From: Streptomyces shenzhenensis
GTDB lineage: Bacteria > Actinomycetota > Actinomycetes > Streptomycetales > Streptomycetaceae
DNA: 64,000 bases
Assembly (NCBI RefSeq): GCF_021462265.1
Contig: NZ_JAJONF010000002.1
Location: 1-64,000, forward strand
Reading direction: 5' to 3'
The translations under genes and the position numbers were made by a program. Positions 18,151 to 25,921 of this stretch are shown piece by piece. Within the stretch, counting starts at the first letter, position 1. Each line of letters starts with the position of its first letter. The notes beneath the pieces were generated by a model. It had not been told where the DNA came from and did no database searches. It worked only from the letters and a program-made list of their open reading frames with translations.

Positions 18151-19023
18151 ATGTCCATCACTCCGCTCGCCGCCCTTCCGTCCGTCCGCACCACCCCCGC
18201 CTTCCGGGGCCGCATCGGGCGCGACGCCCGCAGCGGCCACTACGCGGTGCCGCGCCGCTACCGGCTGCACCTGTCCACCGCCTGTCCGGACGGCCTGCGC
18301 ATCGCCGTCGGCCACAGCCTGCTCGCCCTTGACGACTGTTGTCCGGTCACCTTCCTGCCCGCCGTCCCGGACTGTCCCGACGGCAGCCACACCGCGCTGC
18401 GCCCGCTGTACGAGGCCAGCGCCCACCACTACTCGGGCCCGGCGCTCGCGCCGGTGTTCAGCGACGACTGGTCCGGCCGTATCGTCAGCACCCACAGCCG
18501 GGACATCCTGCGCGACCTGGACCGGCACTTCGGCGACGGCGTCGCCCGGCTCTACCCGTGCGGTTCCGGGGCCGAGATCGAGGCCGTGGAGCGGCTGTGC
18601 GCCGAGGACATCGAGCAGGCCGCACAACGGGCCGGCCGCGAGGGCGGCGACCCGGGGGCGCTGGAGGTGCTGCTCGCCGCCCTGGCCGATCTGGAGCGCC
18701 GGCTGACCGGGGTGGAGTTCCTGGTCGGCGGGCAACTCACGGCCGCGGACATCGAGTTGTGGATGGCACTGGTACAACTCGACACCGTGCACCGCAACCA
18801 CCTGGACGCCGCCGCGGTGCACGCCGTCGCCGGCCACCCGGTGCTGTGGGCCTACGCCCGCCGGCTGGCCGCCCACCAGGCCTTCGGCGCCCACCTCGAC
18901 CTCGACGGCATCGCCCGCCGCCATCACGGCCGTTGCCAGGGCCTGGAGGCCGCCGGCGCGGCCGTCCAGATCCTGGACCGGGCAGGCCACGTCGCGGATG
19001 CTCCCGGCGTTCCGCGCAGGTGA
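18151..19023 (+). CDS. glutathione S-transferase-like protein (Xi-class-like)
   Basis: A 290-aa protein with a thioredoxin-fold N-terminal domain carrying YRLHLSTACPDGLRIAVGHS, equivalent to the ACPWAHR catalytic Cys region of Xi-class GSTs (C45 here), and an all-helical C-terminal domain with FLVGGQLTAADIELWMALVQ, the N-capping/hydrophobic staple region of GSTs. Xi-class enzymes reductively remove glutathione from glutathionyl-quinones; actinobacteria use mycothiol or ergothioneine, so a thiol-conjugate lyase/reductase role is likely, with the substrate unknown. W after ACP is replaced by D, a departure from the class. It is preceded by a sulfur-type leader peptide and followed by an amino-acid transporter and monooxygenases. 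Confidence 0.75.
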   Translation: MSITPLAALPSVRTTPAFRGRIGRDARSGHYAVPRRYRLHLSTACPDGLRIAVGHSLLALDDCCPVTFLPAVPDCPDGSHTALRPLYEASAHHYSGPALAPVFSDDWSGRIVSTHSRDILRDLDRHFGDGVARLYPCGSGAEIEAVERLCAEDIEQAAQRAGREGGDPGALEVLLAALADLERRLTGVEFLVGGQLTAADIELWMALVQLDTVHRNHLDAAAVHAVAGHPVLWAYARRLAAHQAFGAHLDLDGIARRHHGRCQGLEAAGAAVQILDRAGHVADAPGVPRR

Positions 19024-19259
19024 GAGCGGCCCGAACCGTCCCGCCAGTCGGACAGGCGTTGACATCCGTTCGGGCAACTGCGTTACTTGCGGACCAGAAC
19101 GGTCAAGAGCGTCAGCGTCAAGCCCTGGCTTGCTGACCGGCAACCCTCGCATCGCGGTGGGGTGCCCCAGGTGACGACCGGACCGACGACGTTTCGGCAA
19201 GCGACGATTCGGTAAGCGCGAGGCCCCCCGGGGCCGACAGAACACGACAGGTGACGGAC

Positions 19260-19418
19260 ATGTACGCAGCCTCCAGGACGGCCCAGCGCCGCGCCGAGGG
19301 CTGCGTACACCCGTACCCGAGCCCGCTCGTCGCCGACCGCGCCGTCGACCTGCTCCGTGTCAACAGCGCCCTGTGTAGCGCGTGCACCGCACCGGGCCGT
19401 GCCCGCTGTCGGGTCTGA
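19260..19418 (+). CDS. short leader peptide upstream of the ABC transporter
   Basis: A 52-aa ORF containing DRAVDLLRVNSALCSACTAP and a second RCRV Cys before the stop. The RAVDLLRV.SALCSA pattern is the same leader family as HIDL peptides, with Cys codons clustered near the end. It sits 189 bases before the permease gene and is followed by a small hairpin (19472-19489). Probable cysteine-responsive control, by family analogy. Confidence 0.65.
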   Translation: MYAASRTAQRRAEGCVHPYPSPLVADRAVDLLRVNSALCSACTAPGRARCRV

Positions 19419-19471
19419 CCAGGCCTTCTCGCCCAGCCCCCGCAGCCCCGCACCCCAGCGTCCCCGTCGGA

Positions 19472-19489
19472 ACACCGGCCGTCCGGTGT
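19472..19489 (+). terminator. small hairpin after leader 2
   Basis: A 7-bp perfect stem ACACCGG / CCGGTGT with a CCGT loop, between leader 2 and the permease gene. It may be part of an attenuator; the stem is short and the call is tentative. Confidence 0.3.
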
Positions 19490-19607
19490 GCCGCCGTCCG
19501 CCCAGCCCCGTGCCCGCGCGCCGCCGCGCACCCTGCCGTGCCCGAACACGGACCGGTGCGCGGCCCCCGCCGTGGGCACGTGGTGTCCGACTCCGCCGGA
19601 GCCCGCC

Positions 19608-20588
19608 ATGAGTGAACCCCCAGGCGCCACCCTCGCCCCCGAGGCGCCGACCGCCGCCGACGAACCGCCGAAGTCCCTCACCGCCCAGCGCGTCGTGCCG
19701 CTGCGCCGGCCGGGACGCTGGATCGCCACCGCCGTCGTCCTCGTCCTGGTCGCCCAGTTCGTGCACGGACTGGTGACCAACCCCTTCTACCAGTGGGACC
19801 GCTGGGCCTACTGGTTCCTGCGGCCGACCATTCTCGACGGCCTGCTGATCACCCTCGAAGTCACCGCCTGCAGCGCGGTACTGGGCCTGATCGGCGGCAT
19901 CCTGCTGGCACTGGCCCGGCTCTCGAGGAGCCCGGTGCTGCGCGCGGTCAGCTGGACCTACGTCTGGGCGCTGCGCTCCACCCCGCTCATCGTGGTGCTG
20001 CTCTTCCTCTACAACTTCAGTGCCCTGTACCAGACGTTGAGCGTCGGCGTCCCGTTCGGTCCGGCCTTCTTCTCCTTCGACGAGTCGAAGCTCGCCACCG
20101 ACATGGCCATCGCCGTCATCGGCCTCAGCCTCAACGAGGCGGCCTACGCGGCCGAGGTGGTCCGCGGCGGCATCCTCTCCGTGGACCAGGGGCAGCACGA
20201 GGCGGCCGCCGCGCTCGGGCTGCCCAGGGGCTACCAGTTCCGGAAGATAGTGTTCCCGCAGGCGCTCAGGTCGATCATCCCGAACTACGTCAACCAGCTC
20301 ATCGGCCTGATCAAGAGCACCTCGCTGGTCTTCTACGTCTCGCTGCTCGACCTCTTCGGCACCGCGCAGAGCATGGGCTCCACCTACCCCGGCGACATCG
20401 TGCCGCTGCTGCTGGTGGTCACCGTCTGGTACCTGATCCTGACCAGCGTCGTCTCCGTGATCCAGTTCTACGTCGAGCGGTACTACGCCCGGGGCGCCAC
20501 CCGCGGCCTGCCGCCGACGCCGTTGCAGAAGCTCCGGGCCGGCCTCGGCGACCTGCGCGACCGCGTCCGCCGGGAGGCCGCCGTATGA
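19608..20588 (+). CDS. amino-acid (cystine-like) ABC transporter permease
   Basis: A 326-aa inner-membrane permease of the polar-amino-acid family: a hydrophilic N-terminal ~35 residues, then five or six helices, DGLLITLEVTACSAVLGLIG and the cytoplasmic coupling loop LNEAAYAAEVVRGGILSVDQ GQ.EAA.ALG, characteristic of HisM/GlnP-type permeases. It imports an amino acid or S-containing amino acid with the ATPase and binding protein encoded next. The ATG at 19608 is chosen because the longer frame upstream has no ribosome-binding site. The stop overlaps the ATPase start (ATGA). Confidence 0.9.
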   Translation: MSEPPGATLAPEAPTAADEPPKSLTAQRVVPLRRPGRWIATAVVLVLVAQFVHGLVTNPFYQWDRWAYWFLRPTILDGLLITLEVTACSAVLGLIGGILLALARLSRSPVLRAVSWTYVWALRSTPLIVVLLFLYNFSALYQTLSVGVPFGPAFFSFDESKLATDMAIAVIGLSLNEAAYAAEVVRGGILSVDQGQHEAAAALGLPRGYQFRKIVFPQALRSIIPNYVNQLIGLIKSTSLVFYVSLLDLFGTAQSMGSTYPGDIVPLLLVVTVWYLILTSVVSVIQFYVERYYARGATRGLPPTPLQKLRAGLGDLRDRVRREAAV

Positions 20589-21373
20589 GCACCGCCGACA
20601 CCCTGGAGACGGCCCCCGCCGCCCTGGAGATCCACGACGTCCACAAGTGGTACGGCGCCCACCGCGTCCTGGACGGCGTCGACCTGACCATCCGCCCCGG
20701 CGAGGTCACGGTCGTCCTCGGCCCGTCCGGCTCCGGCAAGTCCACGCTCCTCAGGGTCATCAACCACCTGGAGAAACCCGAGATCGGCTACGTCAGCGTC
20801 AACGACGAACTGATCGGGGTGAAGCGGCAGGGCGGGAGGCTGAAGGAACTGAGCGAGCGCGCCATCCTGGCCCAGCGCGGCCGGATCGGCTTCGTCTTCC
20901 AGAACTTCAACCTCTTCCCGCACCTGACCGCGCTGGACAACGTGGCCGCGGCCCCCGTCGCCACCGGAAAGCTGACCAGGCCCGAAGCCCAGGCACTGGC
21001 CAAGGAACTCCTCGGACGTGTCGGCCTCGGCGAACGCGTCGGCGCCTACCCCCGTCAGCTGTCCGGCGGCCAGCAGCAGCGGGTCGCCATCGCCCGAGCC
21101 CTCGCCCTGCGCCCCGGCGTGATCCTCTTCGACGAGCCCACCTCCGCCCTGGACCCCGAACTCGTCGGGGAAGTCCTCGCCGTCATCAAGGACCTGGCCA
21201 CCAGCGGCACCACGCTTGTCATCGTCACCCACGAGATCGGTTTCGCCCGCGAGATCGCCGACCGGGTCGTCTTCATCGACGGCGGAAAGGTCGTCGAACA
21301 GGGCCCGCCCTCCGAGGTCCTCGACAAGCCACGGCACGAACGGACCAGGGACTTCCTCAGCAAGGTCCTCTGA
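20585..21373 (+). CDS. amino-acid ABC transporter ATP-binding protein
   Basis: A 262-aa ATPase of the GlnQ/TcyN class: Walker A GPSGSGKST, the Q-loop in FVFQNFNLFPHLTAL, signature LSGGQQQR, Walker B VILFDEPTSALD, and the H-loop VTHEI. Its 24-residue insertion LIGVKRQGGRLKELSERAIL after the first strands is typical of polar-amino-acid transporters. It starts within the permease stop codon, so the two are made in fixed ratio. It powers import of the ligand bound by the lipoprotein encoded 90 bases downstream. Confidence 0.93.
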   Translation: MSTADTLETAPAALEIHDVHKWYGAHRVLDGVDLTIRPGEVTVVLGPSGSGKSTLLRVINHLEKPEIGYVSVNDELIGVKRQGGRLKELSERAILAQRGRIGFVFQNFNLFPHLTALDNVAAAPVATGKLTRPEAQALAKELLGRVGLGERVGAYPRQLSGGQQQRVAIARALALRPGVILFDEPTSALDPELVGEVLAVIKDLATSGTTLVIVTHEIGFAREIADRVVFIDGGKVVEQGPPSEVLDKPRHERTRDFLSKVL

Positions 21374-21463
21374 GGCAGGTTCTCCGGCCTCTGGCCGTGC
21401 CCCGCGCCTCCCGACTTCCCCCCACGCCCTCACCCTCATCACCGGCACCGACAAGGAACGGCC

Positions 21464-22489
21464 ATGTCTTCCCACTTCACCCGACGCAGCCTGATCAGAG
21501 GCACCACCGCGGCGACCGCCGTCGCCCTGCTCGCCACCGGGCTCGCCGCCTGCGGTGGCGACAGCGACGCGGCCACCACCACCGGCAGTGCCAGGTCCGG
21601 CGCGGTCGTCGTCGGCCAGGTCTCCAACGGCGCCGCCACCCGGACCACCGTCAAGGTCTCCGAGGTCCCCTCCATCAGTGCCGAACTGCCCGCCGCCGTC
21701 AGGAAGAGCGGCACGCTGAAGATCGGCATCGGCGCCCTGCCCGCCGGCTTCCCGCCGCTGGCCTTCGTGGGCAGCGACCAGAAGACCCTGACCGGCTCGG
21801 AGCCCGACCTCGGCCGTCTGGTCGCCGCGGTCCTCGGACTCAGTCCCGAGGTCCGGAACTCCACCTGGGAGAACCTCTTCGTCGGCATCGACAGCGGCAA
21901 GGTCGACGTGGCCTTCTCCAACGTCACGGACACCGAGGAGCGCAAGAAGAAGTACGAGTTCGCGTCCTACCGGCAGGACAACCTCGCCTTCCTCGTGCGA
22001 AAGAAGAGCACCTGGAACTTCGACGGCGACTACGAGACCCTCGCGGGCAAGACGGTCGCGGTCGGTTCCGGCACCAACCAGGAGAAGATCCTCCTGGAGT
22101 GGAAGGCGAAGCTCGCCAAGGAGGGCAAGAAGCTCACCGTCAAGTACTTCCAGGACAGCCCCAGCACCTACCTCGCCCTGAACAGCGGCAGGATCGACGC
22201 CTCCTTCGGCCCCAACCCCGGCTTCGCCTACCACAACAGGCAGACCGCAGGCACGCCGAACGCGACGCGCACGGCGGGCACCTACTCCGGTGCCGGCGCG
22301 AGCCTGCAGGGCCTGATCGCGGCCACCGCGAAGAAGGACAGCGGACTCGCCAAGCCCCTCGCCGACGCGATCAACCACCTGATCGAGCACGGCCAGTACG
22401 CCCAGTGGCTCAAGGCCTACGACCTCTCCGACGAAGCCGTGGCCAAGTCCGAGGTCAACCCGCCCGGACTGCCGCTCGACAACTCCTGA
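21464..22489 (+). CDS. amino-acid ABC transporter substrate-binding lipoprotein
   Basis: A 341-aa lipoprotein with an RR-containing signal (TRRSLIRGTTAATAVALLAT) and lipobox LAAC. The mature part is a family-3 binding protein: SGTLKIGIGALPAGFPPLAF, DLGRLVAAVLG, DVAFSNVTDTEERKKKYEFA, GSGTNQEK, and the C-terminal EHGQYAQWLKAYDLS. Family members bind polar amino acids, cystine or opines; neighbouring sulfur genes suggest an S-containing amino acid or conjugate. Ligand residues cannot be assigned. It is the last gene of the transporter operon. Confidence 0.88.
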   Translation: MSSHFTRRSLIRGTTAATAVALLATGLAACGGDSDAATTTGSARSGAVVVGQVSNGAATRTTVKVSEVPSISAELPAAVRKSGTLKIGIGALPAGFPPLAFVGSDQKTLTGSEPDLGRLVAAVLGLSPEVRNSTWENLFVGIDSGKVDVAFSNVTDTEERKKKYEFASYRQDNLAFLVRKKSTWNFDGDYETLAGKTVAVGSGTNQEKILLEWKAKLAKEGKKLTVKYFQDSPSTYLALNSGRIDASFGPNPGFAYHNRQTAGTPNATRTAGTYSGAGASLQGLIAATAKKDSGLAKPLADAINHLIEHGQYAQWLKAYDLSDEAVAKSEVNPPGLPLDNS

Positions 22490-22537
22490 CGGCCTATCAG
22501 AAAGCAATCCGGTAGAGCGAGAAAGGACCGCATCTCC

Positions 22538-22885
22538 GTGACCCTCCAGACCGGCCGCCACGGAGGCGGGGTCCCGCCCGCACCCGATCCGTCCCCGCCC
22601 GGCAACGCCGTCCGGCCGGCCTTCGCCGGTCCGGGAGGCACTGCCCGGCCGGCCGGAGAGCAGCGCCGTCCGCACCGGCCGCGGCGCCGGGGCCCGGCCA
22701 CCCGCCTCGTCCGCGCGGTCGCCGCCGGCGTCCGCGAGCGCGGCGGCACAGCATTCCCGCACGCGGCCCCGAGCTGCGCGAACGCGGTCCGGCCGGACGA
22801 GCCCACCGGCTTCACCGAGCGGCTGCGCGGCCGCACCCTGCTGCCGCGCGGACCGGGAACAACCACGAAGGCCGGTCTGTTGTGA
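22538..22885 (+). CDS. hypothetical Pro/Arg/Gly-rich protein
   Basis: A 115-aa ORF starting with GTG after GAAAGGACC, with G/C strongly preferred at third codon positions as in real genes nearby. The product is low-complexity (PPAPDPSPPG, RPHRPRRRGP) and has no recognised domain, signal or membrane segment. It lies between the transporter operon and leader 3. It could equally be a non-coding leader region; coding status is uncertain. Confidence 0.3.
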   Translation: MTLQTGRHGGGVPPAPDPSPPGNAVRPAFAGPGGTARPAGEQRRPHRPRRRGPATRLVRAVAAGVRERGGTAFPHAAPSCANAVRPDEPTGFTERLRGRTLLPRGPGTTTKAGLL

Positions 22886-22937
22886 GTCACGACGAGGTGT
22901 ACGCGACGCACGCGGAGCAGGCCGGGAGGTGCGGGAC

Positions 22938-23033
22938 ATGACACCTGTGCTCAGCCCCAGCCGGCGTACCGTCCTGCACTCCCGGCCGCACATCGACCTC
23001 CAGCGCGTGGCCGGCGCGCTCTGTTGTTCCTGA
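22938..23033 (+). CDS. short leader peptide (HIDL type) upstream of the monooxygenases
   Basis: A 31-aa ORF, SRPHIDLQRVAGALCCS at the C-terminus, with GGGAGGTGCGGG before its ATG. The HIDL.RV....C core and the terminal Cys-Cys-Ser are the clearest example in this window of the sulfur-type leader family; paired Cys codons immediately before the stop suit cysteine-responsive ribosome stalling. The first flavin monooxygenase gene begins 66 bases later. Confidence 0.75.
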   Translation: MTPVLSPSRRTVLHSRPHIDLQRVAGALCCS

Positions 23034-23047
23034 CCTGCTGTCCCCGC

Positions 23048-23068
23048 CGCGCCCTTTTCTCCGGCGCG
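23048..23068 (+). terminator. possible attenuator hairpin after leader 3
   Basis: A 6-bp stem CGCGCC / GGCGCG with a CCTTTTCTCC-like loop, 14 bases after the leader 3 stop and 31 before the monooxygenase start. Short; included because a hairpin also follows each of the other two leaders. Confidence 0.25.
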
Positions 23069-23099
23069 CCCTCGTACGGACCTTCAGGAAGGCACCACT

Positions 23100-24308
23100 G
23101 TGTCCTCATCTCCCGCTTCCCCTCTGCACCTCGCCGTCGCCCTGGACGGCACCGGCTGGCACCCCGCCTCCTGGCGCGAGCCGGTCGCCCGCCCCCGCGA
23201 ACTGTTCACCGCCGGCTACTGGGCGGACCTGGTCGCCGAGGCCGAGCGCGGTCTCATCGACTTCGTCACCATCGAGGACGGCCTGGGCCTGCAGTCCTCT
23301 GACTACGGCGAGCCGGACGGCCGCACCGACCAGGTCCGCGGCCGCCTGGACGCCGTCCTGATCGCGTCCCGGATCGCGCCCCTGTCCCACCACATCGGCC
23401 TGGTGCCGACGGTGATCGCCACCCACACCGAGCCGTTCCACATCTCCAAGGCGATCGCCACCCTGGACTACGTCAGCACCGGCCGCGCCGGGCTGCGCGT
23501 GCAGATCTCCGCCCGTCCGTACGAGGCGGACCACTTCGGCCGCCGCACCTTCCCGCCGATCGACCTCGCGGAACTGCGGTCCCCGGCCGGGCAGGAGCGG
23601 CTCACCGAACACTTCGACGAGGCCGCCGACTACATCGAGGTGGTACGCAGGCTCTGGGACAGCTGGGAGGACGACGCCGAGATCCGGGACGCCGCCACCG
23701 GCCGCTTCATCGACCGGGACAAGCTGCACTACATCGACTTCGAGGGCCGTCACTTCAGCGTCAAGGGCCCCTCCATCACCCCGCGTCCCCCGCAGGGCCA
23801 GCCGCTCGTCACCGCCCTCGGCCACCAGACCGTCCCCTACCGGCTGATCGCCCGCCAGGCCGACGTCGGCTACGTCACCCCGCGGGACGGCGCCGACGCC
23901 CGCGCGATCGTCGCCGAGATCCGCGCCGAACAGGAGGCGGCCGGACGCGCGGGCGACACCCTGCACGTCTTCGGCGACCTCGTGGTCTTCCTCGACGACG
24001 ACCCGGCCGCGGCCACCGCCCGCAAGGAACGCCTCGACGCCCTCGACGGCGGCGCCTACACCAGCGACGCCCGGATCTTCACCGGGACGGCGGCCGAACT
24101 CGCCGATCTGCTGGAGGAGTTCGCCGCCGCGGGCCTCACCGGCTTCCGGCTGCGGCCCGCCGTACTCGGCCACGACCTGCCGCGCATCACCGCGGACCTG
24201 GTGCCCGAACTCCAGCGCCGCGGCCGCTTCCGCACCGCCTACGAGGCCGGCACCCTGCGCGGCCTGCTCGGGCTCGCCCGCCCCGCCAACCGCTACGCCG
24301 CCGCCTGA
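23100..24308 (+). CDS. LLM-class flavin-dependent monooxygenase
   Basis: A 402-aa bacterial-luciferase-like barrel. Visible family features are the N-terminal strand LHLAVALDGTGWHP, FVTIEDGLGLQ, IASRIAPLSHHIGLVPTVIA, TEPFHISKAIATLDYVSTGR (the conserved S.GR after the A.LD motif), and the phosphate-binding region TALGHQTVPYRLIARQADVG. These enzymes use reduced FMN and O2 to oxygenate organosulfur, amine or alkane compounds. The GTG at 23100 has AGGAAGG upstream. With the adjacent NtaA/SnaA/DszA-type enzyme and transporter, C-S cleavage or desulfurisation is the likely role. Confidence 0.85.
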   Translation: MSSSPASPLHLAVALDGTGWHPASWREPVARPRELFTAGYWADLVAEAERGLIDFVTIEDGLGLQSSDYGEPDGRTDQVRGRLDAVLIASRIAPLSHHIGLVPTVIATHTEPFHISKAIATLDYVSTGRAGLRVQISARPYEADHFGRRTFPPIDLAELRSPAGQERLTEHFDEAADYIEVVRRLWDSWEDDAEIRDAATGRFIDRDKLHYIDFEGRHFSVKGPSITPRPPQGQPLVTALGHQTVPYRLIARQADVGYVTPRDGADARAIVAEIRAEQEAAGRAGDTLHVFGDLVVFLDDDPAAATARKERLDALDGGAYTSDARIFTGTAAELADLLEEFAAAGLTGFRLRPAVLGHDLPRITADLVPELQRRGRFRTAYEAGTLRGLLGLARPANRYAAA

Positions 24309-24329
24309 GCCGGAAGGACCGCACCCGAC

Positions 24330-25739
24330 ATGAGCAAGCCGCAGAAGCAGATCCATCTGGCCGCGCACTTCCCCGGCGTCAACAACACCACCGTGTGGAG
24401 CGACCCGGCCGCCGGCAGCCACATCGAGTTCAGCTCCTTCACCCACTTCGCGAGGACCGCCGAACGCGCCAAGTTCGACTTCCTGTTCCTCGCCGAGGGC
24501 CTCAGGCTGCGCGAACAGGGCGGCAGGATATACGACCTGGACGTGGTCGGCCGCCCCGACACCTTCACGGTCCTCGCCGCACTGGCCGCCGTCACCGACC
24601 ACCTCGGCCTGACCGGCACCATCAACTCCACCTTCAACGAGCCCTACGAGGTGGCCCGCCAGTTCGCCAGCCTCGACCACCTCTCCGGCGGCCGGGCCGC
24701 CTGGAACGTGGTCACCTCCTGGGACGCCTTCACCGGCGAGAACTTCCGGCGCGGCGGCTTCCTGCCGCAGGAGGAGCGCTACTCGCGCGCCAAGGAGTTC
24801 CTCGCCACGACGAACGAACTCCTCGACTCCTGGCACGGCGACGAGATCCTCGCCGACCAGGCCACCGGCACCTTCCTGCGCGACGCGAAGGCCGGCTCCT
24901 TCGTGCACAAGGGCCCCCAGTTCGACATCCACGGCCAGTTCAACGTGCCCCGCTCCCCGCAGGGCCGCCCGGTGATCTTCCAGGCCGGCGAGTCCGACGA
25001 GGGCCGCGAGTTCGCCGCGTCCAGTGCCGACGCGATCTTCAGCCGGTACGCCACCCTCGACGCCGGCCAGGCCTTCTACACCGACGTGAAGTCCCGCCTC
25101 GCCAAGTACGGCCGCCGCCCCGGCGACCTGCTGATCCTGCCCGCCGCCAGCTTCGTCCTCGGCGACACCGACGCGGACGCCGAGGAACTCGCCCACCAGG
25201 TGCGCCGCCAGCAGGTCAGCGGCGCGACGGCCCTCAAGCACCTGGAGTTCGTCTGGAACCGGGACCTGTCGTCGTACGACCCGGAGGGCCCGCTGCCCGA
25301 CGTGGACCCGCTGGTGAGCGAGGAGCACATCTCCCGGGGGCGCGCCCAGGTCCGGATGTACCGTGACCCGATCGCCGTCGCCCGCGAGTGGCGCGAACTC
25401 GCCGAGGCCAACAAGTGGTCCATCCGCGATCTCGTGATCAACACCGGCAACCGGCAGACCTTCGTCGGCTCCCCGGCCACCGTCGCCCGCACCATCAACG
25501 ACTTCGTGCAGGCGGACGTCTCCGACGGCTTCATCCTGGTCCCGCACATCACCCCCGGCGGCCTCGACACCTTCGCCGACACGGTCGTACCGCTCCTCCA
25601 GGAGCAGGGCGTCTTCCGCACCGAGTACGAGGGCACCACCCTGCGCGACCACCTCGGCCTCGCCCTCCCCCAGTCTCGGCTTCGCTCGACCGGGGGGACC
25701 CCCATCGACGAGCCCAGGGACGAGCGGGCGGCGTCGTGA
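24330..25739 (+). CDS. NtaA/SnaA/DszA-family FMN-dependent monooxygenase
   Basis: A 469-aa protein with features of the NtaA/SnaA/DszA subfamily: FPGVNNTTVWSDPAAGSHIE near the start, DFLFLAEGLRLREQGG, STFNEPYEVARQFASLDHLS, GGRAAWNVVTSWD, NFRRGGF, the RY.RA.EF block, SPQGRPVIFQAGES, and INTGNRQTFVGSPATVA. Relatives oxidise nitrilotriacetate, EDTA, dibenzothiophene sulfone, dimethylsulfide or S-modified cysteines. It lies 21 bases after the previous monooxygenase gene, so they are one operon. The C-terminal ~20 residues (LPQSRLRSTGGTP) are encoded by a Streptomyces palindromic repeat, an apparent insertion into the gene end. Confidence 0.9.
   Translation: MSKPQKQIHLAAHFPGVNNTTVWSDPAAGSHIEFSSFTHFARTAERAKFDFLFLAEGLRLREQGGRIYDLDVVGRPDTFTVLAALAAVTDHLGLTGTINSTFNEPYEVARQFASLDHLSGGRAAWNVVTSWDAFTGENFRRGGFLPQEERYSRAKEFLATTNELLDSWHGDEILADQATGTFLRDAKAGSFVHKGPQFDIHGQFNVPRSPQGRPVIFQAGESDEGREFAASSADAIFSRYATLDAGQAFYTDVKSRLAKYGRRPGDLLILPAASFVLGDTDADAEELAHQVRRQQVSGATALKHLEFVWNRDLSSYDPEGPLPDVDPLVSEEHISRGRAQVRMYRDPIAVAREWRELAEANKWSIRDLVINTGNRQTFVGSPATVARTINDFVQADVSDGFILVPHITPGGLDTFADTVVPLLQEQGVFRTEYEGTTLRDHLGLALPQSRLRSTGGTPIDEPRDERAAS
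25667..25703. repeat. Streptomyces palindromic repeat in the monooxygenase 3' end
   Basis: CCCCCAGTCTCGGCTTCGCT followed by CGACCGGGGGGACCCCC, an imperfect inverted repeat of the common streptomycete type (CCCCCAG...GAGCCGA-like centre...GGGGG). It adds an Arg/Ser-rich tail to the protein without breaking the frame. Confidence 0.6.
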
Positions 25740-25825
25740 CGGCGAGCCCGAAGCCGGCGGACACCGCGCCGACCACGGCGTAGCTCGCGCCCCCAATCGG
25801 GCGCCCGCAGCGTTTCCGGTGTGGC

Positions 25826-25863
25826 CGCGGCACGTATCCCTCCCCCGAAGGTTACGTGCCGCG
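25826..25863. terminator. bidirectional hairpin terminator
   Basis: An 11-bp perfect inverted repeat CGCGGCACGTA / TACGTGCCGCG with a 16-base loop, centrally placed between the convergent monooxygenase operon and the metalloprotease gene. A weaker GCGCCC/GGGCGC stem lies just before it (25787-25804). Confidence 0.7.
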
Positions 25864-25921
25864 ACCGCTTCCCCCGGTGCCGGACAGTGGTCCGACCTCC
25901 GCGTCGCGGTGTGTGCCGGTG

